DNA of 64,000 nucleotides from Wolbachia endosymbiont (group B) of Parapoynx stratiotata (GTDB lineage: Bacteria > Pseudomonadota > Alphaproteobacteria > Rickettsiales > Anaplasmataceae), in assembly GCF_947250635.1 (NCBI RefSeq), contig NZ_OX366335.1, forward strand, positions 1,302,001-1,366,000, written 5' to 3'. Below the pieces are notes generated by a model. The model searched no databases. It was not told where the DNA came from and saw only the letters and a list, made by a program, of their open reading frames with translations. The translations under genes were made by a program, and so were the position numbers. Of this stretch, positions 48,755 through 58,624 are shown piece after piece (within the stretch, counting starts at the first letter, position 1; every line of letters begins with the position of its first letter).

Positions 48755-50583
48755 TGGCAATAGTTCTTTTAGATACAAAAACCATAAATCGTATAGCAGC
48801 AGGAGAGGTAATAGAAAGGCCTGCAAGTGTGGTAAAGGAATTAGTGGAAAATGCAATAGATGCCAGAAGCTCAGAGATAGAAATTAAGATAGAAAGTGGT
48901 GGGCGTAACCTCATTACTGTAATCGATGATGGTAGCGGAGTAAAAAAGGATGATTTAGAACTTGCGTTTATGCGCCATGCTACTTCAAAATTGAGTGACA
49001 GTGAATTGATAGAGATCAAGCATCTTGGCTTTAGAGGAGAAGCTTTGCCTTCAATTGCAGCAGTAAGCAGAATAAAATTATCATCTAAGGCAAGCAAAGC
49101 AGATCAAGCATGGTCTATAAGGTATGAGGGGGGAGAAAAAATAGGAGAGCTTGTTCCTTATCCTTTATCGATAGGAACATATATTGAAGTACGAGATTTA
49201 TTTTTTGCCACACCAAATAGACTAAAATTTCTCAAAACCGAAAGGGCAGAAACACAAAGTATTGTTGATATTGTAAACAACTTAGCAATGATCAATTATG
49301 GAATTGAGTTTACTCTTATCTCCGATAATAAGAAGCTTCTTAAGTATGCTAAGCAGACCTCATTATTTAGCAGGCTATGCGAAGTAGAAGAAGAATTTCA
49401 TGAAAACTCTTTGCAAATTAGTGAAGAAGAAGATGGCATTAGACTTACAGGATACATCTGTAAACCTACTGTCAATCGTAGCAATTCAACTCAGATCTAT
49501 ACATTTGTTAATGGTAGACCAATTAAAGATAATCTACTTATTGGTGCAATTCGTTATGCGTATCACGACCTTATTCCAAGCAATAGATATCCTTTTGCAG
49601 CGCTGCACTTAGAGATACCGTATGATCAAGTTGATGTAAATGTGCATCCAAATAAATCAGAGGTAAGGTTTCAGAACAAGAGGCTAATATATGAAATAGT
49701 GAGAAGAGGGCTAATAAAAGTGCTATCAAAGAGAATAGATCTTGCAGAAACTGTATTGGCCCAGAATGGAACAACAACGAATCATCTATCATCAGATCCT
49801 TTTAGTAGGTCTAGTCTTAAAAATGAATTTTATGGAAGAAGGTCGGATCCTTTTGAAAACCAGTTAATGAGAGAATTTACTTCTCCAAATATAGAGATAA
49901 AAAGCTTATCAGAACATTCAAAATCGTTTGATTATACTGGTATGCAAAAATCTCCTCCACGAGCAGAAACTACAATTTTGGAAAGGAAACAAACCGATCT
50001 AATAAGGGACTATCCACTTGGGTTTGCACACTGTCAAATCTACAATACTTATATTATTGCCGAGGTAAGAGACAAACTAATTATAGTAGATCAGCATGCA
50101 GCCCATGAAAGACTAGTATACGAGTGCTTAAAGGAGAAATCAAGTATAAAAAGACAAAAACTTCTTTTGCCTGAAATGGTTGAAATCAAAAATCAAGCTG
50201 GAATGGAGATGATTAAAACTTATAAAGATAAACTTTTTGAGATGGGTTTTGAGATTGAAATTAAATCAGAAAATAAGATCATAGTAAAAGAAGTTCCTGC
50301 AATCTTAGGAGCAGTAGACACAAAGAGAATGCTCATTGATATAGTTGATAGACTAACAGAAATAGAAGATACATTACCTATAGAGGATAAGGTGAATAAA
50401 ATACTAGCCACAATTGCTTGTTATGGATCAATAAGAGCAGGCAGAAAGATGAAATTGGAGGAGATGAATGAATTATTGAGGCAAATGGAAAAGACACCTT
50501 ATTCTGGACAATGTAATCACGGAAGGCCAACCTATATAGAAATGAAATTAAGCGATATTGAAAAGTTATTTGAGCGAAGGTGA
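48754..50583 (+). CDS. mutL: DNA mismatch repair protein MutL
   Basis: 609 aa. The N-terminal GHKL ATPase has [35 protein letters not shown] and [16 protein letters not shown]. The C-terminal dimerisation domain carries [12 protein letters not shown] near residue 450, the DQHA(x)2E(x)4E endonuclease motif, so this MutL is likely a nicking type, as in most bacteria without MutH. Intact. Confidence 0.97.
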   Translation: MAIVLLDTKTINRIAAGEVIERPASVVKELVENAIDARSSEIEIKIESGGRNLITVIDDGSGVKKDDLELAFMRHATSKLSDSELIEIKHLGFRGEALPSIAAVSRIKLSSKASKADQAWSIRYEGGEKIGELVPYPLSIGTYIEVRDLFFATPNRLKFLKTERAETQSIVDIVNNLAMINYGIEFTLISDNKKLLKYAKQTSLFSRLCEVEEEFHENSLQISEEEDGIRLTGYICKPTVNRSNSTQIYTFVNGRPIKDNLLIGAIRYAYHDLIPSNRYPFAALHLEIPYDQVDVNVHPNKSEVRFQNKRLIYEIVRRGLIKVLSKRIDLAETVLAQNGTTTNHLSSDPFSRSSLKNEFYGRRSDPFENQLMREFTSPNIEIKSLSEHSKSFDYTGMQKSPPRAETTILERKQTDLIRDYPLGFAHCQIYNTYIIAEVRDKLIIVDQHAAHERLVYECLKEKSSIKRQKLLLPEMVEIKNQAGMEMIKTYKDKLFEMGFEIEIKSENKIIVKEVPAILGAVDTKRMLIDIVDRLTEIEDTLPIEDKVNKILATIACYGSIRAGRKMKLEEMNELLRQMEKTPYSGQCNHGRPTYIEMKLSDIEKLFERR

Positions 50584-50937
50584 GAAGTTATCACAAATAT
50601 GTATAGATTACACAACCCTAGTTTCGTCATCTCAAAACTCAGATACACAATTGTTTGAACATTTCAATTTGCAGGTAATTTGCATATTAGATAATGTCAT
50701 TCCATCACTTGACAATGATTTATTATGCAGCTACTTGATTAAAATTAAGTTTCCTAAATCCCAGGCATTGTCTTTTATGTTAATAATTAATATACAACTA
50801 AAGATACTTATCAAAAACGACAATAAAGAATTCAAAAAAAGCTAGAAATTCTGTAGAATTGACCATATCATATAGAGAAAAAGGAAGTGTATGATCACAT
50901 CCTTTACTCCGATCATTAATCTGCAAACAAAATAGTT

Positions 50938-50966
50938 TTGCATTTTTTGATAAGATTAAGTAATAT
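50938..50966 (+). promoter_or_regulatory. Candidate promoter of hflK-hflC-degP
   Basis: TTGCAT (50938-50943), a 17-nt spacer and TAATAT (50961-50966). The start of transcription would be near 50973, giving a leader of about 25 nt to the ATG at 50998 and supporting that start. Matches are moderate in an AT-rich background. Confidence 0.4.
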
Positions 50967-50997
50967 CAGCGTATTAGTTATACAATTAATAATTTTT

Positions 50998-52023
50998 ATG
51001 GATGAGCGTAATCCTTGGAATCTTGGAAAGAAACCGTCAGGTTCAAGTAATGAAGATATTTTAAGTAAAGCTGTGTCTGATATAAGATGCTTTTTTAATG
51101 GCTTAACCAGAAATAGAGGGAAAAAACCTTATTTCATCATTTTTATTGTTTTGTTGTTTTATCTTTGTACTGGTTTCTATATTGTCCATCCGAGTGAGGA
51201 AGGTATAGAACTTACTTTTGGCAAATATTCCAATACAGAAACATCTGGTTTGCGTTATCACTTTCCCTACCCTATTGGTAAGGTTTTTAAAGTAAATGTT
51301 AAAGAAGTAAATCGTGAAGAAATTGGGATAAGCAGCTCTTATGGGCGAGATACAGATCGTGGTGAAGGAGTGATGCTTACCGGAGATGAGAACATAGTCA
51401 ACGTTAACTTTGAGGTCCAATGGAGAGTCAGGGATGCCAAAGATTATTTATTCAAAGTGCGGGATTATAAACCTGGTTTTAGCGTTAAAAATGCTGCTGA
51501 AAGTGCTATGAGAGAAATAATAGGTAAGAATACGATCTCTTTTGCACTCGAAGGTCAAGGCAGGGCTGAAATTTCCAGAGATACTAGAATTTTATTGCAA
51601 CAGATTCTTGATGGATATCAAATGGGTATAGAGATTTTATCCGTTCAAATGAAAAAAATTGATCCACCAGAAAAGGTGATTAGCTCATTTAGGGATGTAC
51701 AAAGTGCTCGCGCAGATAAGGAGCGTACCATAAACGAAGCATACGCTTACAGTAATGATATTATACCTCGTGCAAAAGGTGAAGCAATAAAGATAAAATT
51801 AGATGCAGAAGCATACGAGAATGAAATAATAAATGAAGCAAAAGGTAATGCAAATCGCTTTTTATCTCTTTACGAAGAATATAGACAAAATCCTTCTCTT
51901 GTTAAGAATCGTATTTATCTTGAAACTATGGAAAATATTTTCAGCAAGGTAGATAAGTTTGTTATAACAGACGATCTGAAAGGTATGTTCTCTTATTTAC
52001 CTCTTACAAATTTAGGAAAATAG
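50998..52023 (+). CDS. hflK: HflK, membrane protein of the FtsH-regulating HflKC complex
   Basis: 341 aa from ATG 50998, which begins with the family head MDERNPWNLGKKPSGSSNED. A start at 50938 would add 20 hydrophobic residues and precede the proposed promoter. One membrane segment (YFIIFIVLLFYLCTGFYIV) is followed by the SPFH domain (VNFEVQWRVRDAKDYLFKVR near 150) and a charged coiled coil (ARADKERTINEAYAYSNDII). With HflC it surrounds FtsH. It is followed by hflC after 2 nt. Confidence 0.95.
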   Translation: MDERNPWNLGKKPSGSSNEDILSKAVSDIRCFFNGLTRNRGKKPYFIIFIVLLFYLCTGFYIVHPSEEGIELTFGKYSNTETSGLRYHFPYPIGKVFKVNVKEVNREEIGISSSYGRDTDRGEGVMLTGDENIVNVNFEVQWRVRDAKDYLFKVRDYKPGFSVKNAAESAMREIIGKNTISFALEGQGRAEISRDTRILLQQILDGYQMGIEILSVQMKKIDPPEKVISSFRDVQSARADKERTINEAYAYSNDIIPRAKGEAIKIKLDAEAYENEIINEAKGNANRFLSLYEEYRQNPSLVKNRIYLETMENIFSKVDKFVITDDLKGMFSYLPLTNLGK

Positions 52024-52025
52024 CC

Positions 52026-52898
52026 ATGAGTAGTAATATAAAAATTGTTTTTGCTTTTATATTTGTTGTATTATTGATTGCCTTATCTAATTCAATCTTC
52101 GTTGTTCAAGAAACAAAACAAGCAATAGTTATACAACTCGGTAAAGTCGTAAAAGATGTTAGGGACAGTGGTTTATATTTTAAATTGCCATTTATAAATA
52201 ACGTAGAATTTCTTGATAAGAGAATTTTAGATTTAAGTCCTGATAAAACTCCAAGGGAAGTGATAACTGCAGATCAAAAGCGTATTATAGTAGATGCTTA
52301 TGCAAAATATAAAATAATAGATCCTATCACTTTTTATCAAACTGTGAAAAATGAATCAGGGCTAGTTAGAAGATTATATCCTGTCATAGAAGCTCACATA
52401 AGGGAGAATATAGGAAGATTTTCATTAATTAGTTTGTTGAATGAAAAGAGATCAGAAGTTATGCAATTAATTCAACGTGGAGTTTATTCTGAAGCTGGAA
52501 AATTTGGCATAGAAATAATAGATGTAAGAATTAAGAGAGCAGATCTACCAGAAGAAAATAGTTCTGCAATATTCCGCCGCATGCAAACTGAAAGGGAAAA
52601 GGAAGCAAAAGAAATTAGAGCAGAAGGAGAACAAGCTGGACAAGAAATTAGATCAAAAGCTGATAAATTAAAAAGGGGAATTGTCTCTAGTGCAGTAAAA
52701 GAATCACATGAAATAAGAGGCCGTGGTTATGCTGAAGCAACTAGAATCTATAATGAGGCATTCAAGGTTGATGAAGAGTTTTTTAACTTTTATCGCTCTA
52801 TGAAAGCTTATAGTAAATCATTTGCTAAGGATAATACTAAATTTGTGCTTTCACCAAATAATAATTTCTTAGATATTTTGAACAAGGGATGGAAATAG
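52026..52898 (+). CDS. hflC: HflC, partner of HflK
   Basis: 290 aa. One N-terminal membrane segment (IVFAFIFVVLLIALSNSIFV) precedes VVQETKQAIVIQLGKVVKDV and an SPFH domain, then the coiled-coil segment MQTEREKEAKEIRAEGEQAG near residue 190. The order hflK-hflC-degP with 2 and 3 nt gaps indicates one operon devoted to envelope protein quality control. Confidence 0.96.
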   Translation: MSSNIKIVFAFIFVVLLIALSNSIFVVQETKQAIVIQLGKVVKDVRDSGLYFKLPFINNVEFLDKRILDLSPDKTPREVITADQKRIIVDAYAKYKIIDPITFYQTVKNESGLVRRLYPVIEAHIRENIGRFSLISLLNEKRSEVMQLIQRGVYSEAGKFGIEIIDVRIKRADLPEENSSAIFRRMQTEREKEAKEIRAEGEQAGQEIRSKADKLKRGIVSSAVKESHEIRGRGYAEATRIYNEAFKVDEEFFNFYRSMKAYSKSFAKDNTKFVLSPNNNFLDILNKGWK

Positions 52899-52901
52899 TT
52901 T

Positions 52902-54365
52902 ATGAAAAGTAAAGCATTTATTTTATCTATATTTGCATATTTTTTAATTTCATTTTCTTCATATGCTAATCTGTTTGCAAAAACAGTTGCAGATCCTGTA
53001 TGTAGTTGTAATAAAGGGCTTGCTGATATAGTGGAAGAACTTATTCCTGCAGTTGTAAATATTTCAAGTGAACAAATAATTAAACAAGAAAATAACAATA
53101 GAACTAAAATCCCTTTTACGCCAAGAAATAATTTCTTTGATGACTTTAGAGAATTTTTCGAGCATTTTGATCAATTTTTCGATAGAGCTCCTAGCATTAA
53201 TAGAGAAGTGACGTTACTTGGGTCTGGATTTATTATAGATAAAAGTGGAACCATAGTAACCAACTATCACGTTATTAAAAATGCCCAAGATATTACAGTT
53301 ACTATAAACGATAATACTTATTTCAAAGCAGAAGTTTTAGGCTATGATGCAAAAACTGATCTTGCTGTGCTTAAGATTAATTCTGATAAAGATCTTCCTT
53401 TTGTTGAATTTGGTAATTCTGATAAAGCAAGAGTTGGTGATACAGTTATTGCAATAGGCAACCCTTTTGGTTTGGGTGGCTCTGTAAGTACAGGAATTGT
53501 GTCTGCAAGATCTAGAGACATTAGTATTGGTACTATGAATGAATTTATTCAAACTGATGCTGCAATTAATAGAGGTAACTCAGGGGGACCACTATTTCAT
53601 CTAAATGGAAAAGTTATAGGTATTAATACTGCTATTTATTCCCCATCTGAGTCTGGCGGTAACGTGGGTATAGGCTTTGCTATACCATCTAATCTAGCTA
53701 TTTCAATTATTGACACATTAAAAAGTGGTAAAAAAATAAAACATGGTTGGCTTGGCGTGCAAGTTCAGCCTATAACAAAAGAATTTGCTGAATCCTTAAG
53801 TTTAAAAGATATCAAAGGTGCATTAGTTGCAAGCGTAGTAAAGGGCAGTCCTGCAGAGAAAGGAGGAATCAAAGTAGGTGATATACTATTAGAATTTGAC
53901 GGCAAAAAAATTGATAGAATGACGCAATTACCTCATATGGTTTCACGAACTGAGCCCGGAAAGAAAGTACAGGTTAAGTTACTTAGAAAAGGTAAAGAAG
54001 TCAATATCAAGGTTGCAATCGAGGAATCTACAAATGATGATTCAGGTAATAATCAAGAAGAAAATAAATCAACATCTAGTTATATAAGTGGTTTAACCGT
54101 TTCAAATTTGCCAAAAGAACTAAAAAACAATGCACCCACAAAGGGTGTAGTAGTTACTAGTGTAGATAGTAGTAGTAATTCTACACTACGTTCTATTAAG
54201 AAAGGTGATATAATTATCCAACTAGATGGAATCGATATTAAAAATACTAATGATTTTCAAAAACAAATTGATTCAGCAGTAAAAAAAGACGGCAAAGATT
54301 CAGTAATGCTGCTTATTTACCGCAACGGCAATCAATTTTTCACCTCAATCAAATTGAAGAAGTAG
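52902..54365 (+). CDS. degP: Periplasmic serine protease DegP/HtrA (Do family)
   Basis: 487 aa with a signal peptide (MKSKAFILSIFAYFLISFSS, cleaved near YANLFA). The trypsin-like domain has its triad at TNYHVIKNA (His, near 125), KTDLAVLKI (Asp, near 155) and NRGNSGGPLF (Ser, near 227). Two PDZ domains follow (about 280-370 and 395-485). It degrades or refolds damaged envelope proteins. The Wolbachia HtrA is a known antigen-like surface component in related organisms. Full length. Confidence 0.96.
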   Translation: MKSKAFILSIFAYFLISFSSYANLFAKTVADPVCSCNKGLADIVEELIPAVVNISSEQIIKQENNNRTKIPFTPRNNFFDDFREFFEHFDQFFDRAPSINREVTLLGSGFIIDKSGTIVTNYHVIKNAQDITVTINDNTYFKAEVLGYDAKTDLAVLKINSDKDLPFVEFGNSDKARVGDTVIAIGNPFGLGGSVSTGIVSARSRDISIGTMNEFIQTDAAINRGNSGGPLFHLNGKVIGINTAIYSPSESGGNVGIGFAIPSNLAISIIDTLKSGKKIKHGWLGVQVQPITKEFAESLSLKDIKGALVASVVKGSPAEKGGIKVGDILLEFDGKKIDRMTQLPHMVSRTEPGKKVQVKLLRKGKEVNIKVAIEESTNDDSGNNQEENKSTSSYISGLTVSNLPKELKNNAPTKGVVVTSVDSSSNSTLRSIKKGDIIIQLDGIDIKNTNDFQKQIDSAVKKDGKDSVMLLIYRNGNQFFTSIKLKK

Positions 54366-54737
54366 CTATTTATCTAGTTGGTCATGAAAAAATTGCTTGA
54401 CAAATTTAACTAGCTTCTTTATCCTAAGGGTAAGGGTTTTTCTGTAGATTAATAAAATTTATCCCTATACTGAAAACCTTTCCAACGAGGTTATGAAAGA
54501 ACTAGACTTCAGTATCAAGCACTAGAACGATATCATCCATAAGATGAAAGAGCTATAGTGGTAAGAAACTGGATGATATAAAGCCTTTTGATAATCAGTT
54601 TAAAAAGGATAACTTTCTTTCACAAATTAATTTATAATTAAATTAGTATAAAGCATAATCATATTTACTTATCATCATTATTAATCAATAATTAATACCC
54701 ATAAATTAATTATATCTAATCGCAAAGGGAGGTGGAG
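54366..54737. other. 372-bp spacer before the collagen-like gene
   Basis: No ORF. It holds a strong promoter-like pair at 54397-54425 and a 9-bp inverted repeat, ATATCATCC (54530-54538) with GGATGATAT (54571-54579). A leader of about 300 nt would precede the collagen-like gene. Confidence 0.6.
54397..54425 (+). promoter_or_regulatory. Candidate sigma-70 promoter for the collagen-like gene
   Basis: TTGACA (54397-54402), exactly 17 nt, and TATCCT (54420-54425). Transcription would start near 54432. The context CTTGACAAA resembles that at the head of the dispersed elements (ACTTGACAAACC). Confidence 0.5.
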
Positions 54738-56354
54738 ATGCGTTTTAAACTAGAAAAGGAAGGTATCCTACAAAACGATTGTAATAATAGAACTGGTCGT
54801 AGGATACCTGCACAAATAAGATTAAATAACAAAACAACATTTAGCCTGCCTAGTGTATCTTACATTATCATCGACAACAATATTGGCCTGAGTTTTCAAA
54901 TTTGGGATTTGAAGCATGACGTGGCAAGTATACTAAACAACTTATCTGAATGGCCACAATTAAAGCTAGAAAGGGTAGGAAATGATTACAAATTCGCTTT
55001 AGTTACTACCTCTGATCAACCTTATTATTATTACTATGATGGCAAAAATACTATCATAGCTACTATTGATCGTATACCTCATGGTTACACAAATGGTTTA
55101 CATGTTAAGGCATATAATCGTGAAAGCTGTAGTATTTATTATGAACTGCTAGAAAACAGGAAAGTTTTAATAGATCCAAAAGACATAATTAGTAGCGAAA
55201 ATGTCAGTCTTATTTTGGAAGATCTTAAAAGTTCACCTGATAAAAGACTCAAAATAAAAATAGGAGACTATTTGTTTAAAGAATCAAGAAATATATACAA
55301 ATTATATAGGAGCGCTCAGGTATATAATTTAACTGGTGGAAAAGTTGGCATATTGAATGATATCCTTTCAGCATTTACTCGTATAGACAATATATTCCAG
55401 TTATTCCCTTTTCATGAAATGGAGAGCTTGAAAGCACAAGATACCTATTTCGCAGTAAAAAAGTTAGGCAATAGTTATGTTGGTTGCATATCGTATGAAA
55501 ATAGCACATGCAAAAATTTTTATAATTTTAACCCTAATTCTTTTGGGTATGAGCACGACAATAGACCAGGTCCATATCCTTATTATTATAACTTAGAAAA
55601 TTTTGATAACTTTTTGGAGGTTGATGTGAATATTCAAGAACATATAAATTTAGAAACAGAAATTGAACTTTTAAAACGCAGAGTAGACAGATTAGAACGT
55701 ACTGGTGTACAAGGTCCTAAAGGTGAGCCAGGTGAAAGGGGACAAAAAGGTGATAGAGGCTTCGATGGAGCGCCTGGTCCTCAAGGTCCTCCAGGACAAA
55801 AGGGCGAACTAGGTTATACCGGTGCACCCGGTGAACCGGGGTTACACGGTAAACAAGGTTCCAGAGGTGATAAGGGTGACCGAGGTTTTCCTGGTCCAGA
55901 AGGTTCTGTAGGTAGCACTGGAGCACGTGGTCCTAAAGGTGAACCAGGCCATTTGGGTCCAAAAGGCAACAAGGGAGAATCTGGTTCTCAGGGTAAGCCA
56001 GGTATAGATGGAACAAAAGGTATAAAGGGTGATAGAGGTGTGCGAGGTGAAAGTGGAACGAGTGGGCCAAGGGGTTGGAAAGGTGAGCCTGGTTCTCAAG
56101 GTCTAAAAGGTGAGAGAGGAGATATTGGTTCTAAAGGATCAGATGGGTTGCCAGGTTCAAAAGGAGATATTGGTCCTAAAGGATTAGACGGAGCCATAGG
56201 GATAAAAGGTGATATGGGTGAGAAAGGAGAGATAGGTTCTAAAGGTGACAAAGGAGCAGTTGTGTTAAAAGTCAATAGAAAAATACTAAAAATAAATTTT
56301 TACTTAGTGGACTATAAAGCCAAAGATGCTTTTAACACATTTTACGTAATTTAA
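54738..56354 (+). CDS. Collagen-like protein with coiled coil and unknown N-terminal domain
   Basis: 538 aa from ATG 54738, preceded by GGGAGGTGGAG, a strong ribosome-binding site; a GTG at 54732 would add two residues. Residues 1-300 form an unknown domain with many Tyr and Asn. A short coiled coil (LETEIELLKRRVDRLER, about 304-320) leads directly into 62 uninterrupted G-X-Y triplets (residues 323-508, bases 55704-56261), rich in GPK, GEP and GDK, expected to form a trimeric triple helix. A 30-residue tail ends FNTFYVI. There is no signal peptide, so release would need another route. Its function is unknown; such proteins often mediate adhesion or mimic host matrix. Confidence 0.92.
   Translation: MRFKLEKEGILQNDCNNRTGRRIPAQIRLNNKTTFSLPSVSYIIIDNNIGLSFQIWDLKHDVASILNNLSEWPQLKLERVGNDYKFALVTTSDQPYYYYYDGKNTIIATIDRIPHGYTNGLHVKAYNRESCSIYYELLENRKVLIDPKDIISSENVSLILEDLKSSPDKRLKIKIGDYLFKESRNIYKLYRSAQVYNLTGGKVGILNDILSAFTRIDNIFQLFPFHEMESLKAQDTYFAVKKLGNSYVGCISYENSTCKNFYNFNPNSFGYEHDNRPGPYPYYYNLENFDNFLEVDVNIQEHINLETEIELLKRRVDRLERTGVQGPKGEPGERGQKGDRGFDGAPGPQGPPGQKGELGYTGAPGEPGLHGKQGSRGDKGDRGFPGPEGSVGSTGARGPKGEPGHLGPKGNKGESGSQGKPGIDGTKGIKGDRGVRGESGTSGPRGWKGEPGSQGLKGERGDIGSKGSDGLPGSKGDIGPKGLDGAIGIKGDMGEKGEIGSKGDKGAVVLKVNRKILKINFYLVDYKAKDAFNTFYVI
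55704..56261 (+). repeat. Collagen G-X-Y coding repeat (62 triplets)
   Basis: Each 9-nt unit begins with a Gly codon, mostly GGT or GGA. Lys and Glu dominate the X and Y positions, with proline in both. There are no interruptions. Degenerate in sequence at DNA level, so it is not a fresh slippage expansion. Confidence 0.95.
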
Positions 56355-56393
56355 GTTGTAGTATTTGATTTGAATTCTTTTAAGAAGTGTGGA

Positions 56394-56436
56394 TGTGGAT
56401 AAGTGCTTTCAGTCTGTGTAAGCGCACTTATCCACA
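56394..56436. promoter_or_regulatory. 13-bp hairpin built from two inverted DnaA-box sequences
   Basis: Arms TGTGGATAAGTGC (56394-56406) and GCACTTATCCACA (56424-56436) are perfectly complementary around a 17-nt loop. The outer nine bases of each arm are the consensus DnaA box TTATCCACA. It lies 40 bp after the collagen-like gene. No T-tract follows, so it is not a typical terminator. Confidence 0.6.
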
Positions 56437-56489
56437 ACTACACTAATTTTCAATCTAAGCAGCTTTAGGGCTATATTCCTCAGTAAAAA

Positions 56490-57826
56490 GGGAACGTTCA
56501 AAAAAGTGTGTCAAACCGAAAAAAAAGTAATAAATTGATATAAAAAATGGAGGTTTGATATGGGTCAAGCAAATAGAACTACTGGTTTGGTAGATTATAA
56601 AGAATTAGAAACAAATATCCTGTCATCTATACGAGAAGGAAGACCATTGACAGGAAGAGATGGAGCATTAACACCGTTTATAAAAAGGTTGCTAGAGGCA
56701 AGTCTGGAAGGTGAAATAGAAAGCCACATGTCAGCTAAAAGTGAAGAAAATAACCGAAGAAATGGAAGGAATGCAAAAACTTTACGTACAAGTTCAGGCT
56801 CATTTGAACTATTAACACCAAGAGACAGAGAAGGAAGCTTTGAACCGCAAATAGTCAAAAAAAGGCAAACAAGCCTACATCCAGAACTTGAAGCAAAGGT
56901 CTTAAGCACATATGCCAGTGGCATGGGATACAGAGATATAGCTTCACATGTTGAGGAAATATATGACCACAAAATATCAGCAGCAGAGATATCCAGTATT
57001 ACTGATAAACTGCTACCAGTAATCAATGAATGGCGCAGCCGCCCACTGCAATCAGTGTATCCAATAGTGTTTATGGATGGCATGTTCTTTAAGGTCAAGG
57101 AGGACGGACATTGTATAAGTAAATGCATGTATAATATATTGGGCATAAATCAAAATGGCAGAAAAGAAGTATTAGGTTTTTATTTGGCTGAAAGTGAAGG
57201 AGCTAACTTCTGGTTGGGAGTTCTAAATGACCTAAAAGAGCGAGGAGTAGAAGATATTCTAATTGCCTGCATTGATGGGCTAAAAAGCTTTCCTGCGGCT
57301 ATAAATAGTGTGTTTCCTAAGGCAGAAGTACAGCTATGTATAGTGCATCAGATAAGGAATTCACTGAAATATGTATCTAGCAAAGATGTAAAAGTTTTCA
57401 TGAATGATTTGAAAAAAATATATCGTGCTTCAAGTAAAGAGATCGCTGAGAATTATCTGCTTGAGCTGGAAGAAAAATGGGGAGAGAAGTATCCTTTAGT
57501 TATAAAATCCTGGCAGAACAATTGGGAAAACTTATCCAGTTATTTTAAGTATTCTGGGCAAGTTAGGAAGCTGATTTACACCACCAATCCAATTGAGGGG
57601 TTGCATAGACAAATCAGGAAATTTACTAAAACTAAGGGTTCATTTACTAGTACAAATGCCTTGTACAAACAGGTATATTGTGCTATAAAAAAGGTAGAGC
57701 AAAAGTGGATTATGGCTCTCCCTAATTGGGCTTTAACTATGTCTCAACTTGATATTTTCTTTCCAGATAGATTGAAAATTGAGTTGAACTAAAAATGCGG
57801 CTTGACACACTTTTTTGAACGTTCCC
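56490..57826 (+). mobile_element. IS256-family element, complete third copy
   Basis: 1337 bp with the same ends as the copies at 40-42.8 kb. The left flank is CAGTAAAA(A) and the right flank is the inside of an inverted partial copy, so no target duplication is visible. Sequence appears identical to the inner copy at 40778-42114. Confidence 0.96.
56560..57792 (+). CDS. IS256-family transposase (third copy)
   Basis: 410 aa, identical as read to the transposase at 40848-42080, with the same mutator-type DDE layout. Intact. It provides a second source of active transposase in this window. Confidence 0.97.
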   Translation: MGQANRTTGLVDYKELETNILSSIREGRPLTGRDGALTPFIKRLLEASLEGEIESHMSAKSEENNRRNGRNAKTLRTSSGSFELLTPRDREGSFEPQIVKKRQTSLHPELEAKVLSTYASGMGYRDIASHVEEIYDHKISAAEISSITDKLLPVINEWRSRPLQSVYPIVFMDGMFFKVKEDGHCISKCMYNILGINQNGRKEVLGFYLAESEGANFWLGVLNDLKERGVEDILIACIDGLKSFPAAINSVFPKAEVQLCIVHQIRNSLKYVSSKDVKVFMNDLKKIYRASSKEIAENYLLELEEKWGEKYPLVIKSWQNNWENLSSYFKYSGQVRKLIYTTNPIEGLHRQIRKFTKTKGSFTSTNALYKQVYCAIKKVEQKWIMALPNWALTMSQLDIFFPDRLKIELN

Positions 57827-58554
57827 CTTTTTAGCCCATCAATGCAGGCAATTAGAATATCTTCTACTCCTCGCTCTTTTAGGTCATTTAGAACTCCCAA
57901 CCAGAAGTTAGCTCCTTCACTTTCAGCCAAATAAAAACCTAATACTTCTTTTCTGCCATTTTGATTTATGCCCAATATATTATACATGCATTTACTTATA
58001 CAATGTCCGTCCTCCTTGACCTTAAAGAACATGCCATCCATAAACACTATTGGATACACTGATTGCAGTGGGCGGCTGCGCCATTCATTGATTACTGGTA
58101 GCAGTTTATCAGTAATACTGGATATCTCTGCTGCTGATATTTTGTGGTCATATATTTCCTCAACATGTGAAGCTATATCTCTGTATCCCATGCCACTGGC
58201 ATATGTGCTTAAGACCTTTGCTTCAAGTTCTGGATGTAGGCTTGTTTGCCTTTTTTTGACTATTTGCGGTTCAAAGCTTCCTTCTCTGTCTCTTGGTGTT
58301 AATAGTTCAAATGAGCCTGAACTTGTACGTAAAGTTTTTGCATTCCTTCCATTTCTTCGGTTATTTTCTTCACTTTTAGCTGACATGTGGCTTTCTATTT
58401 CACCTTCCAGACTTGCCTCTAGCAACCTTTTTATAAACGGTGTTAATGCTCCATCTCTTCCTGTCAATGGTCTTCCTTCTCGTATAGATGACAGGATATT
58501 TGTTTCTAATTCTTTATAATCTACCAAACCAGTAGTTCTATTTGCTTGACCCAT
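57827..58554 (-). pseudogene. 5' part of an IS256 transposase, fused to antisense IS end
   Basis: Codons 1-242 are intact up to IACIDGLK. The frame then runs 31 codons into the adjacent plus-strand IS (RGTFKKVCQAAFL...) before a stop. The catalytic Glu and the C-terminal domain are missing, so it cannot be active. Confidence 0.93.
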
Positions 58555-58624
58555 ATCAAACCTCCATTTTTTATATCAATTTATTACTTTTTTTTCGGTT
58601 TGACACACTTTTTTGAACGTTCCC
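57827..58624 (-). mobile_element. IS256-family element, truncated inverted copy
   Basis: It carries one normal end at 58624 and the first 242 codons of the transposase. The other 540 bp are missing: the sequence changes abruptly at 57826/57827 to the end of the plus-strand copy. This is the pattern left by a deletion that started at the end of the neighbouring IS and ran into this one. Confidence 0.93.

Noticed and set aside
50558..50845. 95-codon plus-strand frame overlapping the mutL end
   Set aside because: The composition looks random, the start lies inside mutL, and no motif or leader is visible. I treat 50584-50997 as non-coding apart from the hflK promoter.
55842..56099. Antisense open frames across the collagen repeat
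   Set aside because: The G-X-Y codon periodicity keeps the opposite strand free of stops; they are artefacts of the repeat.
56490..57834. Target duplication for the third IS256 copy
   Set aside because: The left flank (AGTAAAAA) and right flank (CTTTTTAG) are not direct repeats. The resemblance of one to the reverse complement of the other is only A/T-run similarity.
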